Below are positions 1 through 5,278 of a DNA stretch of 5,278 nucleotides, piece after piece; the stretch's first letter is position 1, and each line of letters starts with the position of its first letter. The position numbers and the translations under genes were made by a program. The DNA is taken from positions 1 through 5,278 of the forward strand of contig JACDGB010000163.1 of assembly GCA_013815485.1 (NCBI GenBank), in the 5' to 3' direction. The notes beneath the pieces were generated by a model, which saw only the letters and a program-made list of their open reading frames with translations, did not search any database and had not been told where the DNA came from. This DNA is from Rubrobacter sp. Lineage in GTDB: Bacteria > Actinomycetota > Rubrobacteria > Rubrobacterales > Rubrobacteraceae.

Positions 1-5
1 CTCAT
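1..5 (-). CDS. ureC: Putative start codon of ureC (urease alpha subunit), cut by window edge
   Basis: An ATG occupies positions 5-3 on the minus strand, followed by AG, so the second residue would be Ser or Arg, as is common for urease alpha subunits. It lies 7 bp beyond the ancestral ureB stop codon (15-13), the usual tight ureB-ureC spacing. ureC normally follows ureB and encodes the nickel-binding catalytic subunit. Only five bases are visible, so the call rests on position and gene order alone. No strong ribosome binding site is seen; a GGAAG lies about 12 nt upstream. Confidence 0.35.
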
Positions 6-286
6 CGTCGTATCACGCTTCCATGAAACCGCGTTCGCCCGCCCGCCACAACGCCACAGCCTTCACCTCCGAATCGTCGAGCGCGCCATCCACCAGATCC
101 GTAGGCAGTCTCGCGGTCGAGCTTCGGCGCGCGATTCGTCTCGAAGAAGTGGAAGTGGCTGCCGATTTGAACGGGACGGTCGCCGGTGTTGGCGACGGTG
201 ACGGCCGTGGTTTCGCGGCCTGAGTTCAGGTCCACGTCGCCATCGGCGGGGAGTAACTCACCGGGGATCACGGCGTCTTTTACCAC
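2..286 (-). pseudogene. ureB: Urease beta subunit with internal deletion and frameshift
   Basis: Residues 1-63 are a clear urease beta N-terminal half: VIPGEL at 6-11, the NSGRET stretch, [21 protein letters not shown] at about 31-51 (the family signature), then LDRETAYG. After Tyr-Gly (positions 103-99) the expected core, of the type RLDIPAGTAVRFEPG, is absent and the frame reads into Gly/Arg-rich nonsense ending at position 2. One frame over, from about 101 to the stop at 15-13, the DNA encodes [19 protein letters not shown] and [10 protein letters not shown], which fits a urease beta C-terminus. About 35 codons are therefore missing and the frame has changed. The ACGG at 102-99 could be deletion microhomology. 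The GTG start (286-284) overlaps the cynS stop by 7 bp and has no Shine-Dalgarno, so translation probably depended on coupling to cynS. As read, the product should not form a beta subunit. A sequencing or assembly deletion is the alternative. Confidence 0.8.
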
Positions 287-720
287 TCGTAGGGGAGGAA
301 CTTGCCCTCGTAGGTTATTTTCACTCGGTCGCCCTTCGGGTCCTCGACGCGCTCGATTTCCATGTTGAAGTTGATGGCGCTCATGATGCCGTCGCCGAAC
401 TCCTCGTGGATGAGAGCCTTCATCGTGGGGCCGTAGACCTGCGTGACCTCGTGTATCCGGTAGATAGTGGGGTCAACGGGCGCGTCCCTGCCGATGGAAC
501 CGCGCATCGGGTATTCTTGCAACGCCGCCGCGACTTCCGGGCCGAGACCGAGGATGCTGACGGCGGCGGCGGCCTCGTCCTCGCTCATCGGGTGCTGTCC
601 CAGCAGGGCCGCCGTGGTCCAGACCTTGTGCCGACCGACCTTGTTGGCTATGACCTCGAAGGTCAAGCCCTTCTCCTTCTTCGCCTCCAGTATCATCTGC
701 GTCGCTTCTTCGCGGGTCAT
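280..720 (-). CDS. cynS: Cyanate hydratase (cyanase)
   Basis: This 146-residue protein is a full-length cyanase, slightly shorter than the 156-residue E. coli enzyme. Cyanase catalyses bicarbonate-dependent breakdown of cyanate, giving ammonia and CO2, in the cytoplasm as a decamer. The N-terminal helical domain (about 1-70) includes [14 protein letters not shown] at 33-46. The C-terminal catalytic domain contains [15 protein letters not shown] (83-97), [18 protein letters not shown] (101-118) and the KFLPYEW end. By alignment with the E. coli enzyme the catalytic triad is Arg88, Glu91 and Ser114, all present. His90 replaces the usual Tyr between them. The ATG at 720-718 has an excellent ribosome binding site (AAAGGAGA) in the 11-bp gap after ureA, and the stop overlaps the ureB start. 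Cyanase is normally found with cyn or nitrogen genes; a position between ureA and ureB is unusual. The gene shows no damage. Confidence 0.95.
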   Translation of the reverse strand: MTREEATQMILEAKKEKGLTFEVIANKVGRHKVWTTAALLGQHPMSEDEAAAAVSILGLGPEVAAALQEYPMRGSIGRDAPVDPTIYRIHEVTQVYGPTMKALIHEEFGDGIMSAINFNMEIERVEDPKGDRVKITYEGKFLPYEW

Positions 721-731
721 GGGTCTCCTTT
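721..731 (-). promoter_or_regulatory. Ribosome binding site of cynS in the ureA-cynS gap
   Basis: The 11-bp gap between the ureA stop and the cynS ATG reads AAAGGAGACCC on the minus strand. The AAGGAG core lies 5 nt from the ATG, close to ideal. The gap leaves no room for a promoter or terminator, which supports co-transcription of cynS with ureA. Confidence 0.7.
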
Positions 732-1031
732 TCAGACTATGGGATCGTGGACTGTGACGAGCTTCGTGCCGTCGGGGAAGGTGGCTTCCACGGCGACCTC
801 AGCCACCATCTCGGGGACGCCCTCCATCACGTCCTCGCGGGAGAGGATGGTTGCCCCGAAGCTCATCAGGTCGGCGACGCTCCGGCCGTCTCGGGCACCT
901 TCGAGCAATTCGGCGCAGATAATGGCTACTACTTCGGGGTGGTTGAGTTTCAGGCCGCGCTCGCGGCGGCGGGCAACTTCTGAGGCGGTGAAGATCATTA
1001 GTTTCTCCCGCTCCGCCGGTGAAAGCCGCAT
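732..1031 (-). CDS. ureA: Urease gamma subunit
   Basis: This 99-residue protein matches the usual 100-residue length of urease gamma subunits and is complete from end to end. Visible family landmarks are [20 protein letters not shown] (1-20), [27 protein letters not shown] (26-52, in the family order), the DLMSFG block (54-59), [12 protein letters not shown] (64-75) and the C-terminal [18 protein letters not shown]. The gamma subunit packs with beta and alpha in the cytoplasmic urease, which hydrolyses urea to ammonia and carbamate; catalytic residues are in alpha. The ATG at 1031-1029 is preceded by GAGGAG with a 5-nt spacer (positions 1042-1037), which fixes the start. It is the first gene of a tight ureA-cynS-ureB array. 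Because ureB is broken downstream, this subunit may have no functional partner here unless another copy exists in the genome. Confidence 0.95.
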   Translation of the reverse strand: MRLSPAEREKLMIFTASEVARRRERGLKLNHPEVVAIICAELLEGARDGRSVADLMSFGATILSREDVMEGVPEMVAEVAVEATFPDGTKLVTVHDPIV

Positions 1032-1036
1032 CTTTA

Positions 1037-1042
1037 CTCCTC
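1037..1042 (-). promoter_or_regulatory. Ribosome binding site of ureA
   Basis: GAGGAG on the minus strand, 5 nt before the ureA ATG. It sits in the roughly 90-bp stretch between the last MFS-derived stop (1122) and ureA. In that stretch a TTGACC and a TAGTAT can be seen, but they are not spaced as a convincing -35/-10 pair, so no promoter is called. Confidence 0.6.
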
Positions 1043-1291
1043 GCCGCTCGGGTCAACCTCGAAAGGATACTAGATCACGTCCTCGCCTGGACGGTCCTGG
1101 ATTTCGGGGCCGTGGCGGGAGCTATTTTCTGTTCGCGGGCGACGGACATCGAGACCATGCCCTGTGGCGCGAGAGCCGGTCGGAGAAGCTGCTGAAGAAG
1201 AGCGCGCCCGGGATAGCAGCGAACGGAACGAGCGAGGCGATGAACCCGACCCTCGAACCTTCGAGGCCCCACGCTTCCTGGAGAAAGTACG

Positions 1292-1300
1292 GTAGCCAGG
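1292..1300. repeat. Target-site duplication, left copy (9 bp)
   Basis: GTAGCCAGG directly abuts the left end of the inserted element and is repeated perfectly at 1400-1408 against its right end. Collapsing element plus one copy restores the MFS reading frame exactly (ILTWL-PYFLQ), so this is target DNA duplicated on insertion. Confidence 0.85.
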
Positions 1301-1315
1301 GGCCTTGCACATAAA
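1301..1315 (+). repeat. Left terminal inverted repeat of MITE
   Basis: GGCCTTGCACATAAA, matching the inward-read right end at 13 of 15 positions (differences at positions 4 and 12). The outermost GGC and the TTGCACA core are shared. Confidence 0.8.
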
Positions 1316-1384
1316 TTACAAGCGGCTACAGAATGTAGTGTTTTGTTCAGGCATGAACCACCATGTATAGAACTCACCCCCGAC

Positions 1385-1399
1385 TTTTTGTGCAAAGCC
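1385..1399 (-). repeat. Right terminal inverted repeat of MITE
   Basis: Read inward on the minus strand this is GGCTTTGCACAAAAA, the partner of the repeat at 1301-1315. Confidence 0.8.
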
Positions 1400-1408
1400 G
1401 TAGCCAGG
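1400..1408. repeat. Target-site duplication, right copy (9 bp)
   Basis: GTAGCCAGG, a perfect copy of 1292-1300, directly abutting the right end of the element. Perfect identity suggests that the insertion is fairly recent compared with the drift in the rest of the MFS gene. Confidence 0.85.
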
Positions 1409-2141
1409 TGAGGATTACGAAGAACCCGTACAGCGAGCAGAAGATGGTAGCGTAGATCATGAGCAGCGTTTTGTCCGTCAATAACTCCTTGATGCTCGCG
1501 CCGCCTTCGGAAAACTCCTCGCGCTCCTCCGCCATGCTCGTTCTGTCCCTGACGAACAGCCAGATGGCGATAGCCACCATCGTCGTTGGTATCGAGAAGA
1601 TCAGGAACGACGCCCGCCATCCGAGGTCGAGGTCCGTGGCGACGAAGGAAGAGTCGATGAAGCCGAGCGAGATCCTAAACGCCATGCCACTGTTGATGAC
1701 CGCCGACCCCGGGCTCCTGCACCGCTCCGGTATCACCTCGGAGGAGAGAGCATACTGGGTGGAATAGTACGTTCTCTCCCCAATGCCCGTCAGCGCGCGG
1801 GCGCCGAGTAGCCAGCCGAACTTTCCGACCAGGCCAGTCAGGGCAGTGCCGATGGCGAAGATCAGGAAGCCGACACGAGCACGACCTTCTTGCCGATCCT
1901 GTCGGCGAGGGCGCCGGAGGGGATCTGCATGAGCGCGTAGGTTAGAAAGAAGACCGAATTTATGAGGCCGAGTTGGGCGCCGCTGAGCCCGAACTCGCTC
2001 TCAATATCTCCAAGCACGGGCGAGAGGATCGTCCGATCCGCGTACATGAAGATCCAACCCAAGAAGAACAAACCAACCGCCAGATGCCAGTACCTCACGC
2101 CCCTCCTTCGATGCCCGCGCTCGCGGTGAAACGTCGTTTGT

Positions 2142-2159
2142 TCTATTTACGCGGGACAC
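2142..2159 (-). promoter_or_regulatory. Upstream motif of the MFS gene, shared with alkX
   Basis: On the minus strand this reads GTGTCCCGCGTAAATAGA, about 43 nt before the MFS start codon. Apart from one substitution and a 2-nt TA gap it equals the motif at 4153-4172 upstream of the alkX gene. The AAATAG end resembles a -10 region; no matching TTGACA-like -35 is seen at normal spacing. It may be a promoter for an alternative sigma factor, an operator, or a repeat. It lies in the 184-bp gap between the VOC gene and the MFS gene, in which I see no clear terminator. Confidence 0.4.
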
Positions 2160-2282
2160 TCTATGAGACATGCATCCCGGCATCTTCGGCCATCCGGCCA
2201 GAATCAGGAGCGCGCGAACGCGGAGAAGTTATCCACGGGGTCGAGCGGAGATGTGGCAGGAACGGCCTCGCCGGGATGGTTG

Positions 2283-2750
2283 CTACTGACTCGCCGTGCC
2301 ATCGTACCGCTTCTGGAGTTCCTCGCGGGAGATATCCTCGATGTGCGTTGCGACGTACCAGACGTGACCGAAAGGGTCCGTCACTCCGCCGCGCCGGTCG
2401 CCGTCTTCGCTGTCCTCGACCGGCATCAGTTCGGTTGCTCCCGCCGCGATGGCTTGACTGAATACTGCGTCCACGTCCTCGACGTAGAGAAACACATGCA
2501 CCGGCGAGCCGCCGAGAGATCTCGGGCCGACCATGCCGAACTCGGGTGCCTCATCGGTGAGCATGACCGGCGAGGAGCCGATCACGATTTCGGCGTGCCG
2601 GATGCTTCCGTCAGGGTCAGCCCAGCGGAAGATCTCCTTCGCCCCGAACGCTTCCTCATAGAATTCGATGGCTTTCGCCGCGCCCTTCACCGTCATGTAC
2701 GGCGTCACCGTATGAAAACCCTCCGGGATGGGGTTGATCTTGTCGTCCAC
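2283..2750 (-). CDS. VOC family protein, PhnB-like (glyoxalase/bleomycin-resistance fold)
   Basis: This is a 155-residue single-module VOC protein of the PhnB-like group. Landmarks are TVTPYMTVKGAAKAIEFYEEAFGA (14-37, the first beta-alpha unit, in order), DGSIRHAEIVIGSSPVMLTDE (47-67), the VHVFLYVEDVDAVF repeat of the fold at 84-97, and the C-terminal TDPFGHVWYVATHIEDIS (124-141). Likely metal or substrate site positions are His52, Glu54, His85 and His129, judged from the fold. The reaction and substrate cannot be read from sequence; relatives are mostly uncharacterised, and one named group is linked to phosphonate genes, which are absent here. The GTG start (2750-2748) is chosen because AAGGGG lies just upstream and the protein N-termini of this group begin just before the first beta strand. 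A start further upstream at 2837 would add 29 unlike residues. It is 148 bp downstream of alkX and may have its own promoter. Confidence 0.85.
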   Translation of the reverse strand: MDDKINPIPEGFHTVTPYMTVKGAAKAIEFYEEAFGAKEIFRWADPDGSIRHAEIVIGSSPVMLTDEAPEFGMVGPRSLGGSPVHVFLYVEDVDAVFSQAIAAGATELMPVEDSEDGDRRGGVTDPFGHVWYVATHIEDISREELQKRYDGTASQ

Positions 2751-2898
2751 GGGTCCCCTTTCCAGGTCAATCGAGAGCACAGTGAGTCTACGCGGAGAAG
2801 ATCCGGTTCCCATCCCCCGGATTCTTGGATAGCCCAATCCAGGCAGCAGGCTCGCGGCCCTCGCCGCTACCCGCCTGATCGAACCTCGGTATCGGGGT

Positions 2899-4119
2899 TT
2901 ATGAATCTTTATCGAGCGCGAACCGGAGCGCTTCGGCTAGATCCGGAGGACCGGACCATCGGACGACGACCTCCGGGGTCCCGTGCCAGACGGCGCAACT
3001 TCGCAGAGCGCCGGAGAGCCCGGATACGAGGCCGTCGTTCATCGGAATGTTCGGCTCCAGATGTATCGCCTTCACCTCGAAGGTTCCCTGCTTGCGGTGC
3101 GCCTTCGCGTCGAGGCGACCAACGAGCGCGCCCTGATGCAATATCGGGAGGACGTAGTAACCGTAGCGGCGGCGGGCAGCGGGCGTGTACACCTCGATCC
3201 GGTACTCGAACCCGAAAAGCTCCAGAGCCCGCGTCCGGTCCCAGACCACGGGATCAAACGGCGAAAGCAAGGTCGTGCGAGAAGGTCGCGGGCCACCCGA
3301 GAGAATTCTCTCGGCCATCTTCGCGTTGTCAGGATGAACGTAGGCTGGCTCGTCGAGGCCATTGATCCGAGCGCGCAGAATCTCTCCCTCCTCGGCCAAT
3401 TCACCGAGGAGCGCGGCGACGCCCTTCTTGGGCGTGCGGAAATAGTCGGGTACCCATCGGGCCACGACGATACCGAGTGCCCGAACGGCTTCGAGCGCGA
3501 ACGTCCGGCGCACCTCTTCGGGAGTCGGGGCGAGGGCGTCTGTCCAGTTGGGCAGAGCGTGTTCCAGGACGCGCTCGCGCAGGTCGTAGACGCGATGGAA
3601 GTTGGGGTCGCGGCGCGTGATCATTAGCTCCCCCGCTGCGAACAGATATTCCAGCGCCCACTTTTCCGGCTTCCATTCCCACCAGCCGCCAGCCTTGCCA
3701 TCCGTGCGCTCGAACTCGACGGAGCGCACCGATCCTCGCTCGCGCACTCGCTCCATCACCCGCTGTATCTCTTCGGGATGCTCGGAGATCCAGGCTCTCG
3801 TCTTCTCGTGCCCATCCAGCATGAACCGGCGGTAGATCCCATAGTCCTCGATGGGGATGAAGCACGCCGCATGCGACCAATGCTCAAAGAGCGCGCCTTC
3901 GGCCAACAACTCATCTAGCCAGCGTGGCTCATAAAAACCCAGCCTGCTCCACAGCACCAGATAAGGGCTGCGCGCGACGACGGAGATGGAGTCTATCTGC
4001 AACACCCCCATCCGCCGAACTGCCCCCAGTACATCTTCCTTCGTGGCAGAGTCCGGCAAAGATTCCAGTCCCTGCGCCTCAAGCAACATGGTACGCGCCG
4101 CCTCCCGCGAAAACTCCAA
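2899..4119 (-). CDS. AlkX/YcaQ-family DNA glycosylase (winged-helix, HTH_42)
   Basis: This is an about 406-residue member of the AlkZ-like family (HTH_42, PF06224), near the 410 residues of E. coli YcaQ/AlkX. These enzymes remove alkylated bases and open interstrand crosslinks in DNA. Near the N-terminus, MGVLQIDSISVVARSPYLVL carries the catalytic QxD motif (Gln41 and Asp43 from the TTG start), as in the YcaQ/AlkX branch rather than the QxQ of AlkZ from antibiotic producers. It is followed by WSRLGFYEPRWLDELL and EHWSHAACFIP, which also match YcaQ. The C-terminal half has LLSPFDPVVWDRTRALELFG, FEYRIEVYTPAARRRYGYY and LPILHQGALVGRLDAK, typical of the beta-barrel domain. I prefer the TTG at 4119-4117 because GGGAGG (4133-4128) is 8 nt upstream; the in-frame GTG at 4128-4126 overlaps that site. 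It stands alone between gltD and the VOC gene and appears intact. Confidence 0.9.
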   Translation of the reverse strand: MEFSREAARTMLLEAQGLESLPDSATKEDVLGAVRRMGVLQIDSISVVARSPYLVLWSRLGFYEPRWLDELLAEGALFEHWSHAACFIPIEDYGIYRRFMLDGHEKTRAWISEHPEEIQRVMERVRERGSVRSVEFERTDGKAGGWWEWKPEKWALEYLFAAGELMITRRDPNFHRVYDLRERVLEHALPNWTDALAPTPEEVRRTFALEAVRALGIVVARWVPDYFRTPKKGVAALLGELAEEGEILRARINGLDEPAYVHPDNAKMAERILSGGPRPSRTTLLSPFDPVVWDRTRALELFGFEYRIEVYTPAARRRYGYYVLPILHQGALVGRLDAKAHRKQGTFEVKAIHLEPNIPMNDGLVSGLSGALRSCAVWHGTPEVVVRWSGPPDLAEALRFALDKDS

Positions 4120-4127
4120 ACTCCCCA

Positions 4128-4133
4128 CCTCCC
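4128..4133 (-). promoter_or_regulatory. Ribosome binding site deciding the alkX TTG start
   Basis: GGGAGG on the minus strand, 8 nt from the TTG at 4119-4117. The alternative GTG at 4128-4126 would overlap this site and has no purine-rich tract at a suitable distance upstream. Confidence 0.55.
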
Positions 4134-4152
4134 ACCAACCATAGACGACCGA

Positions 4153-4172
4153 TCTATTTATACGCGGGTCAC
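4153..4172 (-). promoter_or_regulatory. Upstream motif of the alkX gene, shared with the MFS gene
   Basis: On the minus strand this reads GTGACCCGCGTATAAATAGA, about 33 nt before the preferred alkX start. It contains TATAAA, a good -10 candidate, within the otherwise GC-rich 117-bp gap after gltD. No good -35 lies 16-19 nt upstream. It matches the MFS upstream motif at 2142-2159 apart from one base and a TA insertion. Confidence 0.45.
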
Positions 4173-4236
4173 CCCGAACGGACGAGTATCAATTCCGGTC
4201 GTCGCCGGATTTCAAGTTACGGATGACGGCTGAAAG

Positions 4237-5278
4237 CTACCCAGGCAACAGGCTGCGGCCCATCAAGAATTCGTCCGTCTGGCGGGCGGCTTTGCGTCCC
4301 TCGGCGATGGCCGTGACGATCAGGTCCGCGCCGAGACGGGCGTCCCCGGCGACGAAGACTTTGGCCTCTTTCGTGCCGAACCCGTCCTCGGAGTGAATGG
4401 CGCCACGATCCGTGTATCCGAGGTCCATCTCTTCGAGGAAACGGTCCTTCACTGGTCCGGTGAAGCCGATGGCGAACAGCACGAGATCCGCCTTGATCTC
4501 GAACTCCGTGCCCTCCTTCGGGACGGTCTTGCCTTCCGGGGTGCGCTCGGTCTCGACGGCGTGCATCCTCTCGACACGCCCACTCCCGCTGAAGCCCGTA
4601 ACGGCGACGCTGAAGCCGCGCTCGCCACCTTCGTCATGCACCGGATAAGTGTGCAGAATGAACGGCCAATCCGGCCAGACATCGCGGCTCGGGGTCTCGG
4701 GTGGCTGGGGTCCATGCGTCAAAACCTTGACCGAGGCGCAGCCTTCGCGGTGAGAGTTGCCCAAGCAGTCGGCGCTCGTGTCGCCGCCGCCGAGGATGAC
4801 GACGTTCTTGCCCTTTGCGGAGATCTCGACGGGCGCGTGTACCGGAAGACCGGCCACCCGCCGATTCTGCTGTACCAGGTACTCCATCGCTAGGTGGATG
4901 CCCCCCAACTCACGGCCCGGCACGTCCAGGTCGCGTCCCTGCAAGGCGCCGACGGCCAGAACGACGGCGTCGTAGTCGCTCTTCAGTTCTTCGGTGGTCG
5001 GGTCCTCGCCGACGTGGGCGTTCGTGCGGAACTCGATGCCTTCTTCTTCCATAAGGGCTACGCGGCGGTCAACGACCCACTTCTCGATCTTGTAGTCCGG
5101 GATGCCGTAGCGCAGCAAGCCCCCGATCTTGTCGTCCTTCTCCAACACGACAACCGAATGCCCGGCCCGGTTGAGCTGCTGGGCCGCCGCGAGCCCAGCG
5201 GGACCACTCCCCACTACCGCTACCTTCTTGCCGGTCCTCTTCTCCGGGACCGGGGGATGAGCGACCACCCATCCCTCC
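4237..5278 (-). CDS. gltD: Glutamate synthase small (beta) subunit, 5' end outside window
   Basis: The visible 346 residues are the C-terminal three-quarters of GltD; the full protein is usually 470-490 residues and the missing part carries the iron-sulfur region. GltD takes electrons from NADPH through FAD and Fe-S clusters to GltB, which makes glutamate from glutamine and 2-oxoglutarate. Numbering from the GTG codon at 5268, the first FAD-binding motif is VAVVGSGPAGLAAAQQL (16-32), followed by KIGGLLRYGIPDYKIEK (47-63). The NADPH-binding motif is NVVILGGGDTSADCLGNSHR (155-174), and the second FAD contact is VFVAGDARLGADLIVTAIAEG (about 304-324). The residues EGW before the GTG continue the conserved frame, so that GTG is internal and not the start. 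Related oxidoreductases (AegA, PreT) share this core, but the AMEYLVQQNRR block and the overall order fit GltD best. gltB is expected just upstream, beyond the right edge. Confidence 0.92.
   Translation of the reverse strand, partial: EGWVVAHPPVPEKRTGKKVAVVGSGPAGLAAAQQLNRAGHSVVVLEKDDKIGGLLRYGIPDYKIEKWVVDRRVALMEEEGIEFRTNAHVGEDPTTEELKSDYDAVVLAVGALQGRDLDVPGRELGGIHLAMEYLVQQNRRVAGLPVHAPVEISAKGKNVVILGGGDTSADCLGNSHREGCASVKVLTHGPQPPETPSRDVWPDWPFILHTYPVHDEGGERGFSVAVTGFSGSGRVERMHAVETERTPEGKTVPKEGTEFEIKADLVLFAIGFTGPVKDRFLEEMDLGYTDRGAIHSEDGFGTKEAKVFVAGDARLGADLIVTAIAEGRKAARQTDEFLMGRSLLPG

Larger units (their letters stand above)
1301..1399. mobile_element. 99-bp MITE-like non-autonomous insertion element
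   Basis: The element is bounded by imperfect terminal inverted repeats: GGCCTTGCACATAAA at 1301-1315 and GGCTTTGCACAAAAA read inward from 1399 to 1385, identical at 13 of 15 positions. It is flanked by a perfect 9-bp direct repeat. It is about 45% GC, poorer than the surrounding coding DNA, and far too short to encode a transposase, so it would have been moved by an enzyme supplied in trans by a related insertion sequence. It lies inside the MFS gene and adds three stops in that gene's frame (1376-1374, 1349-1347, 1328-1326). The total added length (108 bp) is a multiple of three, so the stops, not a frameshift, cause the disruption. Several IS families make 9-bp duplications and I cannot assign one. 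Confidence 0.85.
1122..2098 (-). pseudogene. MFS transporter remnant: frameshifted, MITE-disrupted, C-terminally truncated
   Basis: The remnant reads as a major facilitator transporter in three pieces. Piece A (2098-1874) begins RYWHLAVGLFFLGWIFMYAD and holds the loop 2-3 signature PSGALADRIGKKV. The frame then shifts by one base near 1873/1874 and piece B resumes as GFLIFAIGTALTGLVGKFG, continuing through ARALTGIGER, VINSGMAF and WRASFLIFSIPTTMVAIAIW to YGFFVILTWL at about 1400. A 99-bp insertion interrupts here; without it the protein continues PYFLQEAWGLEG, PFAAIPGALFFSSFSDRLSR and ends at HRAW (about 1155), followed by unrelated sequence and a stop at 1122. The reconstruction is about 280 residues with roughly eight membrane segments, against about 400 and twelve for the family. 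Arg in MAFRISLGF and Asp in GFIDSSF are odd inside a membrane segment and fit decay. The start is a GTG behind AAGGAGG. The substrate is unknown; cyanate or a related nitrogen compound is a guess from the neighbours. Confidence 0.85.

Noticed and set aside
1076..1150. Plus-strand hydrophobic stretch (VLAWTVLDFGAVAGAIFCSR) in the MFS-ureA junction, suggesting an inverted piece of the transporter
   Set aside because: It looks like a membrane helix, but I cannot match it to a specific MFS segment and see no inverted-repeat breakpoints; probably chance.
406..1314. Long plus-strand open frame opposite ureA and cynS
   Set aside because: It is antisense to three well-supported genes, Arg/Ser/Pro-rich, with no recognisable family: a GC-rich shadow.
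1301..1399. CRISPR repeat or attL/attR interpretation of the short repeats around 1300-1400
   Set aside because: There is one pair of inverted ends plus one direct duplication, with no repeated units or integrase; a transposition product explains everything.
2229..2237. TTATCCACG, one mismatch from a DnaA box
   Set aside because: Single copy, with no AT-rich unwinding region or dnaA/dnaN neighbours, so not evidence of an origin.
2862..2890. GGTTCGATC resembling a tRNA T-loop in the alkX-VOC gap
   Set aside because: The flanking five-base arms do not pair and no other tRNA arms are visible.
2163..3365. 400-residue plus-strand open frame opposite the VOC and alkX genes
   Set aside because: Extreme Arg/Pro content with no domain, and it spans two clear minus-strand genes and their gap.
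4194..4209. Small hairpin TCCGG-CGACGA-CCGGA after gltD, possible terminator
   Set aside because: Only a 5-bp stem and no following T-run; too weak to call.

Overview
The window is GC-rich bacterial DNA in which every recognisable gene lies on the minus strand. GTG and TTG starts, the GC bias and the style of the urease and major facilitator (MFS) proteins suggest an actinobacterium, possibly a Rubrobacter-like lineage. That placement is an impression from protein style, not a demonstrated assignment.

In transcription order (right to left) the layout is: the 3' three-quarters of gltD, glutamate synthase small subunit (4237-5278, cut by the window edge); an AlkX/YcaQ-type DNA glycosylase (2899-4119); a PhnB-like VOC/glyoxalase-fold protein (2283-2750); a wrecked MFS transporter (about 1122-2098); ureA, urease gamma (732-1031); cynS, cyanase (280-720); a damaged ureB, urease beta (about 2-286); and what looks like the first codon of ureC at the left edge.

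The most notable feature is a nitrogen-scavenging cluster in which cyanase sits between the gamma and beta urease subunit genes. The genes are tightly packed: 11 bp between ureA and cynS, and a 7-bp overlap between cynS and ureB. Urea and cyanate interconvert chemically. Both enzymes release ammonia, which GltBD can help assimilate, so the grouping makes metabolic sense. The MFS gene just upstream could have supplied a substrate such as cyanate, but this is inference only.

The cluster also shows decay. ureB lacks about 35 codons of its core and changes frame at the junction, where a 4-bp ACGG could be deletion microhomology. The MFS gene has four kinds of lesion: a one-base frameshift near 1873/1874; a 99-bp MITE-like insertion (1301-1399) with 15-bp terminal inverted repeats and a perfect 9-bp target duplication; apparent loss of its C-terminal third; and charged residues inside predicted membrane segments. 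ureA and cynS look intact, so cyanase may persist as a working gene inside a dead urease operon. Assembly error is the main alternative for the ureB and frameshift lesions; it is unlikely for the MITE.

An 18-20 nt motif (GTGWCCCGCGTA followed by an AT-rich -10-like stretch) occurs upstream of both the alkX gene and the MFS gene, and may be a shared promoter or operator.
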